Assembly: GCA_037893245.1 (NCBI GenBank)
Contig: JBAIAA010000599.1
Span: forward strand, 930,001 to 994,000
Reading direction: 5' to 3'
Source of the DNA: Crossaster papposus
Taxonomy: Eukaryota; Echinodermata; Asteroidea; Velatida; Solasteridae
Length of the DNA stretch: 64,000 nt
Under the pieces are notes generated by a model. It did not search any database. It was not told the DNA's origin and was given only the letters and a program-made list of their open reading frames with translations. A program made the translations under genes and the position numbers. How positions within the stretch are numbered: the first letter of the stretch is position 1; every line of letters begins with the position of its first letter. Below are positions 48,672-60,900 of the stretch, in pieces.

Positions 48672-51600
48672 GTGTTCCCATCACAGTGTGACTGTGAGAG
48701 CATTCACTGTGCTGAGCAGAATATTGAGTGTTCCCGTTACAGTGTGACTGAGAGCTCTCGCTGTGCTGAGCAGAATAGTGCGTGTTCCCATCACAGTGTG
48801 ACTGAGAGCAGTCACTGTGCTGAACAGAATAGTAAGTGTTCACATCACAGTGTGACTGAGAGCAGTCACTGTGCTGAGCAAAATAGTGAGTGTTCCCATC
48901 ACAGTGTGACTGAGAGCTGTCAATGTGCTGAGCAGAATAGTAAGTGTTCACATCACAGTGTGACTGAGAGCAGTCACTGTGCTGAACAAACTAGTGAGTG
49001 TTCCCATCACAGTGTAACTGAGAGCAGTCACTGTGCTGAGCAGAATAGTGAGTGTTCCCGTTACAGTGTGACTGAGAGCTCTTACTGTGCTGAGCAGAAT
49101 AGTGAGTGTTCCCATCACAGTGTGACTGAGAGTGGTGAATGTGCTGAGCAAAATATTGAGTGTTCCCATCACAGTGTGACTGAGAGCAGTCATTGTGCTG
49201 AACAGAATAGTGAGTGTTCCCATCACAGTGTGACTGAGAGCTGTCATTGTGCTGAACAGAATAGTGAGTGTTCCCACAACGGTGTGACTGAGAGCAGTCA
49301 TTATGCTGAGCAGAATAGTGAGTGTTCCAATCACAGTATGGCTAAGAGCAGTCACTCTGCTGAGCAGAATATTGAGTGTTCCCATCACAGTGTGACTGAG
49401 AGCTATCGTTGTGCTGAACAGAATAGTGAGTGTTCCCACCACAGTGTGACTGAGAGCAGTCACTGTGCTGAGCAGAATAGTAAGTGTTCCCATCACAGTG
49501 TGACTGTGAGAGCATTCACTGTGCTGAGCAGAATAGTGAGTGTTCCCATCACAGTGTGACTGAGAGCAGTCACTGTGCTGAGCAAAATAGTGAGTGTTCC
49601 CATCACAGTGTGACTGAGAGCAGTCACTGTGTTGGACAGAATAGTGAGTGTTCCTATCACAGTGTGACTGAGAGCTGTCAATGTGCTGAGCAGAATAGTA
49701 AGTGTTCACATCACAGTGTGGCTGAGAGCAGTCACTGTGCTGAGCAGAATAATGAGTGTTCCCATCACAGTGTGACTGCGAGGGCATTCACTGTGCAGAG
49801 CAGAATAGTGAGTGTTGCCATCACAGTGTGACTGGGAGCAGTCACTGTGCTGAACAGAATAGTGAGTGTTCCCATCACAGTGTGACTGAGAGCTGTCAAT
49901 GTGCTGAGCAGAATAGTAAGTGTTCACACTACAGTATGACTGAGAGCAGTCACTGTGCTGAGCAGAATAGTGAGTGTTCCCATCACAATGTGACTGCGAG
50001 AGCATTCACTGTGCTGAACAGAATAGTGAGTGTTCCCATCACAGTGTGACTGAGAGCTGTGAATGTGCTGAGCAGAATAGTAAGTGTTCACACCACAGTG
50101 TGACTGAGAGCTGTCAATGTGCTGAGCAGAATAGTGAGTGTTCACATCACAGTACGACTGAGAGCAGTCACTGTGCTGTGCACAAGAATGAGTGTTCCCA
50201 TCACAGTGTGACTGCGAGAGCAATCATTGTGCAGAGCAGAATAGTGAGTGTTCCCATCACAGTGTTATAGAGAGCTCTCATTGTGCTGAGCAGAATAGTG
50301 AGTGTTCCCATCACAGTGTGACTGAGAGCAGTCACTATGCTGAGCAAATTAATAAGTGTTCCCATCACAGTGTGACTGTGAGAGCATTCACTGTGCTGAG
50401 CAGAATAGTGAGTGTTCCCGTCACACTGTCACTGAGAGCTCTCATTGTGCTGAGCAGAATGGTGAGTGTTCCCATCACAGTGTGACTGAGAGCAGTCACT
50501 GTGCTGAGCAAAATAGTGAGTGTTCCCATCACAATGTGACTGAGAGCAGTCACTGTGCTGAACAGAATAGTGAGTGTTCCCATCACAGTGTGACTGAGAG
50601 CTGTTAATGTGCTGAGCAGAATAGTAAGTGTTCACATCACAGTGTGACTGAGAGCAGTCACTGTGCTGAGCAGAATAGTGAGTGTTCCCATCACAGTGTG
50701 ACTGCGAGGGCATTCACTGTGCAGAGCAGAATAGTGAGTGTTCCCATCACAGTGTGACTGAGAGCTGTCAATGTGCTGAGCAGAATAGTGAGTGTTCACA
50801 TCACAGTACGACTGAGAGCTGTCATTGTGCTGAACAGAATAGTGAGTGTTCCCACAACGGTGTGACTGAGAGCAGTCATTATGCTGAGCAGAATAGTGAG
50901 TGTTCCAATCACAGTATGGCTAAGAGCAGTCACTCTGCTGAGCAGAATATTGAGTGTTCCCATCACAGTGTGACTGAGAGCTATCGTTGTGCTGAACAGA
51001 ATAGTGAGTGTTCCCACCACAGTGTGACTGAGAGCAGTCACTGTGCTGAGCAGAATAGTAAGTGTTCCCATCACAGTGTGACTGTGAGAGCATTCACTGT
51101 GCTGAGCAGAATAGTGAGTGTTCCCATCACAGTGTGACTGAGAGCATTCACTGTGCTGAGCAGAATAGTGAGTGTTCCCATCACCGTGTGACTGAGAGCA
51201 GTCACTGTGCTGAGCAAAATAGTGAGTGTTGCCATCACAGTGTGACTGAGAGCAGTCACTGTGCTGAACAGAATAGTGAGTGTTCCCATCACAGTGTGAC
51301 TGAGAGCTGTTAATGTGCTGAGCAGAATAGTAAGTGTTCACATCACAGTGTGACTGAGAGCAGTCACTGTGCTGAGCAGAATAGTGAGTGTTCCCATCAC
51401 AGTGTGACTGCGAGGGCATTCACTGTGCAGAGCAGAATAGTGAGTGTTCCCATCACAGTGTGACTGAGAGCTGTCAATGTGCTGAGCAGAATAGTGAGTG
51501 TTCACATCACAGTACGACTGAGAGCAGTCACTGTGCTGTGCACAAGAGTGAGTGTTCCCATCACAGTGTGACTGCGAGAGCAATCATTGTGCAGAGCAGA

Positions 51601-51770
51601 ATAGTGAGTGTTCCCATCACAGTGTTACAGAGAGCAGTCACTGTGCTGAGCAGAATAGTGAGTGTGCCCATCAAAGTATGACTGTGAGAGCAGTCACTGT
51701 GCTGAGCAGAATAGTGAGTGTTCCCATTACAGTGTGACCGTGAGAGCAGTCACTGTGCTGAGCAGAATAG
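48672..51770 (+). repeat. 6,450-bp repeat, second copy
   Basis: This segment equals 42222 to about 45320 at +6,450 by landmarks 48672, 49484, 49756, 49974, 50192, 50356, 50682, 51062 and 51388. It contains the C-type run and its CTGTGCACAAGAATG variant. AATGGTGAG at 50459 is private. Confidence 0.88.
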
Positions 51771-52387
51771 TGAATGTTCCCAACACAGTGTGACTGAGAA
51801 CAGTCACTTCGCAAAGCAAAATAGTGAGTGTTCCAATCACAGTATGACTAAGAGCAGTCACTGTGCTGAGCAGAATAGTGAGTGTTCCCTTCACAGTGTG
51901 ACTGAGAGCTTCCATTGTGCTGAACAGAATAGTGAGTGTTCCTACAACAGTGTGACTGAGAGCAGTCACTATGCTTAGCAGAATAGTGAGTGTTCCAATC
52001 ACAGTATGGCTAAGAGCAGTCACTCTGCTGAGCAGAATATTGAGTGTTCCCATCACAGTGTGACTGAGAGCTGTCACTGTGCTGAGCAGAATAGTAAGTG
52101 TTCCCATCACAGTGTGACTGTGAGAGCATTCACTGTGCTGAGCAGAATAGTGAGTGTTCCCGTCACATTGTGACTGAGAGCTCACATTGTGCTGAGCAGA
52201 ATAGTGAGTGTTCCCATCACAGTCTGACTGAGAGCAGTCACTGTGCTGAGCAAAATAGTGAGTGTTGCCATCACAGTGTGACTGAGAGCAGTCACTGTGC
52301 TGAACAGAATAGTGAGTGTTCTCATCACAGTGTGACTGAGAGCTGTCAATGTGCTGAGCAGAATAGTAAGTGTTCACATCACAGTGT
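51771..52387 (+). repeat. D-type tail
   Basis: Monomers follow 15190-15800 at +36,581 (15137/51718, 15517/52098). Private variants here include GAGAACAGTCACTTCGC (51797), AGCTTCCATTG (51908), TTCCTACAAC (51939) and CACAGTCTGAC (52217). The last part continues with CTGTCAATG where D has CTGTTAATG. Confidence 0.82.
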
Positions 52388-53699
52388 GACTGAGAGCTGT
52401 CAATGAGCTGAGCAGAATAGTAAGTGTTCACATCACAGTGTGACTGAGAGAGCAATCACTGTGCAGGGCAGAATAGTGAGTGTTCCCATCGCAGTGTTAC
52501 AGAGAGCAGTCACTGTGCTGAGCAGAATAGTGAGTGTTCCCATCACAGTGTTACAGAGAGCAGTCACTGTGCTGAGCACAATAGTGAGTGTTCCCATCAC
52601 AGTGTGACTGTGAGAGCATTCACTGTGCAGAGCAGAATAGTGAGTGTTCCCATCACATTGTGACTGAGAGCTGTCATTGTGCTGAACAGAATGGGGAGTG
52701 TTCCCACCACAGTGTGATTGAGAACAGTCACCGTGCTGAGCAGAATAGTAAGTGTTCCCATCACAGTGTGACTGTGAGAGCATTCACTGTGCTGAGCAGA
52801 ATCGTGAGTGTTCCCGTCACAGTGTGACTGAGAGCTCTCACTGTGCTGAGCAGAATAGTGAGTGTTCCCATCATAGTGTGACTGCGAGGGCATTCACTGT
52901 GCAGAGCAGAATAGTGAGTGTTCCCATCACAGTGTGACTGAGAGCAGTCACTGTGCTGAACAGAATAGTGAGTGTTCCCATCACAGTGTGACTGAGAGCT
53001 GTCAATGAGCTGAGCAGAATAGTAAGTGTTCACATCACAGTGTGACTGAGAGAGCAATCACTGTGCAGGGCAGAATAGTGAGTGTTCCCATCGCAGTGTT
53101 ACAGAGAGCAGTCACTGTGCTGAGCAGAATAGTGAGTGTTCCCATCACAGTGTTACAGAGAGCAGTCACTGTGCTGAACAGAATAGTGAGTGTTCCCATC
53201 ACAGTGTGACTGAGAGCTGTCAATGTGCTGAGCAGAATAGTAAGTGTTCACATCACAGTGTGACTGAGAGCAGTCACTGTGCTGAGCAGAATAGTGAGTG
53301 TTCCCATCACAGTGTGACTGCAAGAGCATTCACTGTGCTGAGCACAAGAGTGAGTGTTCCCATCACAGTGTGACTGTGAGAGCAGTCATTGTGCTAAGCA
53401 GAATAGAGAGTGTTCCCATCACAGTGTGACTGCGAGTGCATTCACTGCCCAGAGCAGAATAGTGAGTGTTCCCATCACAGTGTGACTGAGAGCTGTCACT
53501 GTGCTGAGCAGAATAGTGAGTGTTCACATCACAGTGTGACTGAGAGTGGTGACTGTGCTGAGCAAAATATTGAGTGTTCCCATCACAGTGTGACTGAGAG
53601 CAGTCACTGTGCTGAACAGAATAGTGAGTGTTCCCATCACAGTGTGACTGAGAGCTGTTAATGTGCTGAGCAGAATAGTAAGTGTTCACATCACAGTGT
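52388..53699 (+). repeat. E-type HOR, 1,312-bp copy 1
   Basis: The copy begins at the CTGTCAATGAGCTGAG monomer. Landmarks 52433, 52588, 52752 and 53410 recur at +1,312. It has the GTTACAGAG, GTGCAGGGCAG, GAATGGGGAG and GAATAGAGAG monomers of the 22.3-23.5 kb block plus one extra 54-bp monomer. CCGTGCTGAG near 52731 and TTCACTGCCCAGAG near 53443 are private. Confidence 0.89.
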
Positions 53700-54960
53700 G
53701 ACTGAGAGCTGTCAATGAGCTGAGCAGAATAGTAAGTGTTCACATCACAGTGTGACTGAGAGAGCAATCACTGTGCAGGGCAGAATAGTGAGTGTTCCCA
53801 TCGCAGTGTTACAGAGAGCAGTCACTGTGCTGAGCAGAATAGTGAGTGTTCCCATCACAGTGTTACAGAGAGCAGTCACTGTGCTGAGCACAATAGTGAG
53901 TGTTCCCATCACAGTGTGACTGTGAGAGCATTCACTGTGCAGAGCAGAATAGTGAGTGTTCCCATCACAGTGTGACTGAGAGCTGTCATTGTGCTGAACA
54001 GAATGGGGAGTGTTCCCACCACAGTGTGATTGAGAACAGTCACTGTGCTGAGCAGAATAGTAAGTGTTCCCATCACAGTGTGACTGTGAGAGCATTCACT
54101 GTGCTGAGCAGAATCGTGAGTGTTCCCGTCACAGTGTGACTGAGAGCTCTCACTGTGCTGAGCAGAATAGTGAGTGTTCCCATCATAGTGTGACTGCGAG
54201 GGCATTCACTGTGCAGAGCAGAATAGTGAGTGTTCCCATCACAGTGTGACTGAGAGCAGTCACTGTGCTGAACAGAATAGTGAGTGTTCCCATCACAGTG
54301 TGACTGAGAGCTGTCAATGAGCTGAGCAGAATAGTAAGTGTTCACATCACAGTGTGACTGAGAGAGCAATCACTGTGCAGGGCAGAATAGTGAGTGTTCC
54401 CATCGCAGTGTTACAGAGAGCAGTCACTGTGCTGAGCAGAATAGTGAGTGTTCCCATCACAGTGTTACAGAGAGCAGTCACTGTGCTGAACAGAATAGTG
54501 AGTGTTCCCATCACAGTGTGACTGAGAGCTGTCTATGTGCTGAGCAGAATAGTAAGTGTTCACATCACAGTGTGACTGAGAGCAGTCACTGTGCTGAGCA
54601 GAATAGTGAGTGTTCCCATCACAGTGTGACTGCAAGAGCATTCACTGTGCTGAGCACAAGAGTGAGTGTTCCCATCACAGTGTGACTGTGAGAGCAGTCA
54701 TTGTGCTAAGCAGAATAGAGAGTGTTCCCATCACAGTGTGACTGCGAGTGCATTCACTGTCCAGAGCAGAATAGTGAGTGTTCCCATCACAGTGTGACTG
54801 AGAGCTGTCACTGTGCTGAGCAGAATAGTGAGTGTTCACATCACAGTGTGACTGAGAGTGGTGACTGTGCTGAGCAAAATATTGAGTGTTCCCATCACAG
54901 TGTGACTGAGAGCAGTCACTGTGCTGAACAGAATAGTGAGTGTTCCCATCACAGTGTGAC
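53700..54960 (+). repeat. E-type HOR, 1,312-bp copy 2, truncated
   Basis: This copy follows copy 1 to about 54960, then GACTGGGAGCTG replaces GACTGAGAGCTGTTAATG and F-type sequence follows. CTGTCTATGTG near 54530 is private. Confidence 0.88.
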
Positions 54961-55330
54961 TGGGAGCTGTCAATGTGCTGAGCAGAATAGTAAGTGTTCA
55001 CATCACAGTGTGGCTGAGAGCTGTCATTGTGCTGAACAGAATAGTGAGTGATCCCACAACGGTGTGACTGAGAGCAGTCATTATGCTGAGCAGAATAGCG
55101 AGTGTTCCAATCACAGTATGGCTAAGAGCAGTCACTCTGCTGAGCAGAATATTGAGTGTTCCCATCACAGTGTGACTGAGAGCTATCGTTGTGCTGAACA
55201 GAATAGTGAGTGTTCCCACCACAGTGTGACTGAGAGCAGTCACTGTGCTGAGAAGAATAGTGAGTGTTCCCATCACAGTGTGACTGAGAGCAGTCACTGT
55301 GCTGGACAGAATAGTGAGTGTTCCCATCAC
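54961..55330 (+). repeat. E-to-F transition, second instance
   Basis: The run GTGATCCCACAACGGTG, CATTATGCTGAG, CTATCGTTGTG parallels 23451-23758. It differs by two monomers at the start (GGGAGCTGTCAATG and GTGGCTGAGAGCTG) and by GAGAAGAATAG near 55251. Confidence 0.78.
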
Positions 55331-56640
55331 AGTGTGACTGGGAGCTGTCAATGTGCTGAGCAGAATAGTAAGTGTTCACATCACAGTGTGGATGAGAGCA
55401 GTCACTGTGCTGAGCAGAATAGTGAGTGTTCCCATCATAGTGTGACTGAGAGCAGTCACTGTGCTGGACAGAATAGTGAGTGTTCCCATCACAGTGTGAC
55501 TGGGAGCTGTCAATGTGCTGAGCAGAATAGTGAGTGTTCCCATCACTGTGTGACTGCGAGGGCATTCACTGTGCAGTGCAGAATAGTGAGTGTTGCCATC
55601 ACAGTGTGACTGGGAGCAGTCACTGTGCTGAACAGAATAGTGAGTGTTCCCATCACAGTGTGACTGAGAGCTGTCAATGTGCTGAGCAGAATAGTAAGTG
55701 TTCACACTACAGTATGACTGAGAGCAGTCACTGTGCTGAGCAGAATAGTGAGTGTTCCCATCACAATGTGACTGCGAGAGCATTCACTGTGCTGAACAAA
55801 ATAGTGAGTGTTCCCATCACAGTGTGTGACTGAGAGCTGTCAATGTGCTGAGCAGAATAGTAAGTGTTCACACCACAGTGTGACTGAGAGCTGTCAATGT
55901 GCTGAGCAGAATAGTGAGTGTTCACATCACAGTACGACTGAGAGCAGTCACTGTGCTGTGCACAAGAGTGAGTGTTCCCATCACAGTGTGACTGCGAGAG
56001 CAATCATTGTGCAGAGCAGAATAGTGAGTGTTCCCATCACAGTGTTACAGAGAGTAGTCACTGTGCTGAGCAGAATAGTGAGTGTGCCATCACAGTGTGA
56101 CTGTAAGAGCAGTCACTGTGCTGAGCAGAATAGTGAGTGTTCCCATTACAGTGTGACTGTGAGAGCAGTCACTGTGCTGAGCAGAATAGTGAATGTTCCC
56201 AACACAGTGTGACTGAGAGCAGTCACTTCGCAAAGCAAAAATAGTGAGTGTTCCAATCACAGTATGACTAAGAGCAGTCACTGTGCTGAGCAGAATAGTG
56301 AGTGTTCCCTTCACAGTGTGACTGAGAGCTGTCATTGTGCTGAACAGAATAGTGGGTGTTCCCACAACAGTGTGACTGAGAGCAGTCACTATGCTGAGCA
56401 GAATAGTGAGTGTTCCAATCACAGTATGGCTAAGAGCAGTCACTCTGCTGAGCAGAATATTGAGTGTTCCCATCAAAGTGTGACTGAGAGCTGTCATTGT
56501 GCTGAACTGAATAGTGAGTGTTCCCACCACAGTGTGACTGAGAGCAGTCACTGTGCTGAGCAGAATAGTAAGTGTTCCCATCACAGTGTGACTGTGAGAG
56601 CATTCACTGTGCTGAGCAGAATAATGAGTATTCCCATCAC
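55331..56640 (+). repeat. F-type HOR, 1,310-bp copy 1
   Basis: Landmarks 55376, 55534, 55808, 56090 and 56264 recur at +1,310. Compared with the 1,470-bp units at 23.8-26.7 kb it is 160 bp shorter, as expected from three fewer 54-bp monomers plus one TG insertion (GTGTGTGACTGAG near 55823). GTGTGGATGAG and CATCACTGTGTG variants are shared by both 1,310-bp copies. Confidence 0.89.
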
Positions 56641-57950
56641 AGTGTGACTGGGAGCTGTCAATGTGCTGAGCAGAATAGTAAGTGTTCACATCACAGTGTG
56701 GATGAGAGCAGTCACTGTGCTGAGCAGAATAGTGAGTGTTCCCATCATAGTGTGACTGAGAGCAGTCACTGTGCTGGACAGAATAGTGAGTGTTCCCATC
56801 ACAGTGTGACTGGGAGCTGTCAATGTGCTGAGCAGAATAGTGAGTGTTCCCATCACTGTGTGACTGCGAGGGCATTCACTGTGCAGTGCAGAATAGTGAG
56901 TGTTGCCATCACAGTGTGACTGGGAGCAGTCACTGTGCTGAACAGAATAGTGAGTGTTCCCATCACAGTGTGACTGAGAGCTGTCAATGTGCTGAGCAGA
57001 ATAGTAAGTGTTCACACTACAGTATGACTGAGAGCAGTCACTGTGCTGAGCAGAATAGTGAGTGTTCCCATCACAATGTGACTGCGAGAGCATTCACTGT
57101 GCTGAACAAAATAGTGAGTGTTCCCATCACAGTGTGTGACTGAGAGCTGTCAATGTGCTGAGCAGAATAGTAAGTGTTCACACCACAGTGTGACTGAGAG
57201 CTGTCAATGTGCTGAGCAGAATAGTGAGTGTTCACATCACAGTACGACTGAGAGCAGTCACTGTGCTGTGCACAAGAGTGAGTGTTCCCATCACAGTGTG
57301 ACTGCGAGAGCAATCATTGTGCAGAGCAGAATAGTGAGTGTTCCCATCACAGTGTTACAGAGAGTAGTCACTGTGCTGAGCAGAATAGTGAGTGTGCCAT
57401 CACAGTGTGACTGTAAGAGCAGTCACTGTGCTGAGCAGAATAGTGAGTGTTCCCATTACAGTGTGACTGTGAGAGCAGTCACTGTGCTGAGCAGAATAGT
57501 GAATGTTCCCAACACAGTGTGACTGAGAGCAGTCACTTCGCAAAGCAAAAATAGTGAGTGTTCCAATCACAGTATGACTAAGAGCAGTCACTGTGCTGAG
57601 CAGAATAGTGAGTGTTCCCTTCACAGTGTGACTGAGAGCTGTCATTGTGCTGAACAGAATAGTGGGTGTTCCCACAACAGTGTGACTGAGAGCAGTCACT
57701 ATGCTGAGCAGAATAGTGAGTGTTCCAATCACAGTATGGCTAAGAGCAGTCACTCTGCTGAGCAGAATATTGAGTGTTCCCATCAAAGTGTGACTGAGAG
57801 CTGTCATTGTGCTGAACTGAATAGTGAGTGTTCCCACCACAGTGTGACTGAGAGCAGTCACTGTGCTGAGCAGAATAGTAAGTGTTCCCATCACAGTGTG
57901 ACTGTGAGAGCATTCACTGTGCTGAGCAGAATAATGAGTATTCCCGTCAT
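56641..57950 (+). repeat. F-type HOR, 1,310-bp copy 2
   Basis: The copy repeats copy 1 with the same TG insertion near 57133, the one-base deletion near 57395 and the added A near 57550. It ends in the AATAATGAGTATTCCCGTCATAC monomer, where copy 1 had been joined back to the GACTGGGAG start. Confidence 0.89.
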
Positions 57951-60900
57951 ACTGTGACTGAGAGCTCTCATTGTCCTGAGCAGAATAGTGAGTGTTCCCA
58001 TCACAGTGTGACTGAGAGCAGTCACTGTGGTGAACAGAATAGTGAGTGTTCCCATCACAGTGTGACTGAGAGCTGTTAATGTGCTGAGCAGAATAGTAAG
58101 TGTTCACATCACAGTGTGACTGAGAGCAGTCACTGTGCTGAGCAGAATAGTGAGTGTTCCCATCACAGTGTGACTGCGAGGGCATTCACTGTGCAGAGCA
58201 GAATAGTGAGTGTTCCCATCACAGTGTGACTGAGAGCTGTCAATGTGCTGAGCAGAATAGTGAGTGTTCACATCACAGTACGACTGAGAGCAGTCACTGT
58301 GCTGTGCACAAGAGTGAGTGTTCCCATCACAGTGTGACTGCGAGAGCAATCATTGTGCAGAGCAGAATAGTGAGTGTTCCCATCACAGTGTTACAGAGAG
58401 CAGTCACTGTGCTGAGCAGAATAGTGAGTGTGCCCATCACAGTATGACTGTGAGAGCAGTCACTGTGCTGAGCAGAATAGTGAGTGTTCCCATTACAGTG
58501 TGACTGTGAGAGCAGTCACTGTGCTGAGCAGAATAGTGAATGTTCCCAACACAGTGTGACTGAGAGCAGTCACTTCGCAAAGCAAAATAGTGAGTGTTCC
58601 AATCACAGTATGGCTAAGAGCAGTCACTGTGCTGAGCAGAATAGTGAGTGTTCCCTTCACAGTGTGACTGAGAGCTGTCATTGTGCTGAACAGAATAGTG
58701 AGTGTTCCCACAACAGTGTGACTGAGAGCAGTCACTATGCTTAGCAGAATAGTGAGTGTTCCAATCACAGTATGGCAAAGAGCAGTCACTCTGCTGAGCA
58801 GAATATTGAGTGTTCCCATCACAGTGTGACTGAGAGCTGTCATTGTGCTGAACAGAATAGTGAGTGTTCCCACCACAGTGTGACTGGGAGCATTCACTGT
58901 GCTGAACAGAATAGTGAGTGTTCCCATCACAGTGTGACTGAGAGCTGTCAATGTGCTGAGCAGAATAGTAAGTGTTCACACTACAGTATGACTGAGAGCA
59001 GTCACTGTGCTGAGCAGAATAGTGAGTGTTCCCATCACAATGTGACTGCGAGAGCATTCACTGTGCTGAACAGAATAGTGAGTGTTCCCATCACAGTGTG
59101 ACTGAGAGCTGTCAATGTGCTGAGCAGAATAGTAAGTGTTCACACCACAGTGTGACTGAGAGCTGTCAATGTGCTGAGCAGAATAGTGAGTGTTCACATC
59201 ACAGTACGACTGAGAGCAGTCACTGTGCTGTGCACAAGAGTGAGTGTTCCCATCACAGTGTGACTGCGAGAGCAATCATTGTGCAGAGTAGAATAGTGAG
59301 TGTTCCCATCATAGTGTTACAGAGAGCAGTCACTGTGCTGCGCAGAATAGTGAGTATTCCCATCACAGTTTGACTGTGAGAGCAGTCACTGTGCTGAGCA
59401 GAATAGTGAGTTTTCCTATTACAGTGTGGCTGAGAGCTCTCACTGTGCTGAGCAGAATAATGAGTGTTCCCATTACAGTGTGACTGTGAGAGCAGTCACT
59501 GTGCTGAGCAGAATAGTGAGTGTTCCCATCACAGTGTTACAGAGAGCAGTCACTGTGCTGAGCAGAATAGTGAGTGTGCCATCACAGTGTGACTGTAAGA
59601 GCAGTCACTGTGCTGAGCAGAATAGTGAGTGTTCCCATTACAGTGTGACTGTTAGAGCAGTCACTGTGCTGAGCAGAATAGTGAATGTTCCCAACACAGT
59701 GTGACTGAGAGCAGTCACTTCGCAAAGCAAAAATAGTGAGTGTTCCAATCACAGTATGACTAAGAGCAGTCACTGTGCTGAGCAGAATAGTGAGTGTTCT
59801 CTTCACAGTGTGACTAAGAGCTGTCATTGTGCTGAACAGAATAGTGGGTGTTCCCACAACAGTGTGACTGAGAGCAGTCACTATGCTGAGCAGAATAGTG
59901 AGTGTTCCAATCACAGTATGGCTAAGAGCAGTCACTCTGCTGAGCAGAATATTGAGTGTTCCCATCACAGTGTGACTGAGAGCTGTCATTGTGCTGAATT
60001 GAATAGTGAGTGTTCCCACCACAGTGTGACTGAGAGCAGTCACTGTGCTGAGCAGAATAGTAAGTGTTCCCATCACAGTGTGACTGTGAGAGCATTCACT
60101 GTGCTGAGCAGAATAATGAGTGTTCCCGTCACACTGTGACTGAGAGCTCTCATTGTCCTGAGCAGAATAGTGAGTGTTCCCATCACAGTGCGACGGAGAG
60201 CAGTCACTGTGCTGAGCAAAATAGTGAGTGTTCCCATCACAGTGTGACTGAGAGCAGTCACTGTGCTGAACAGAATAGTGAGTGTTCCCATCACAGTGTG
60301 ACTGAGAGCTGTTAATGTGCTGAGCAGAATAGTAAGTGTTCACATCACAGTGTGACTAAGAGCAGTCACTGTGCTGAGCAGAATAGTGAGTGTTCCCATC
60401 ACAGTGTGACTGCGAGGGCATTCACTGTGCAGAGCAGAATAGTGAGTGTTCCCATCACAGTGTGACTGAGAGCTGTCAATGTGCTGAGCAGAATAGTGAG
60501 TGTTCACATCACAGTACGACTGAGAGCAGTCACTGTGCTGTGCACAAGAGTGAGTGTTCCCATCATAGTGTGACTGCGAGAGCAATCATTGTGCAGAGCA
60601 GAATAGTGAGTGTTCCCATCACAGTGTTACAGAGAGCAGTCACTGTGCTGAGCAGAATAGTGAGTGTGCCCATCACAGTATGACTGTGAGAGCAGTCACT
60701 GTGCTGAGCAGAATAGTGAGTGTTCCCATTACAGTGTGACTGTGAGAGCAGTCACTGTGCTGAGCAGAATAGTGAATGTTCCCAACACAGTGTGACTGAG
60801 AGCAGTCACTTCGCAAAGCAAAATAGTGAGTGTTCCAATCACAGTATGGCTAAGAGCAGTCACTGTGCTGAGCAGAATAGTTAGTGTTCCCTTCACAGTG

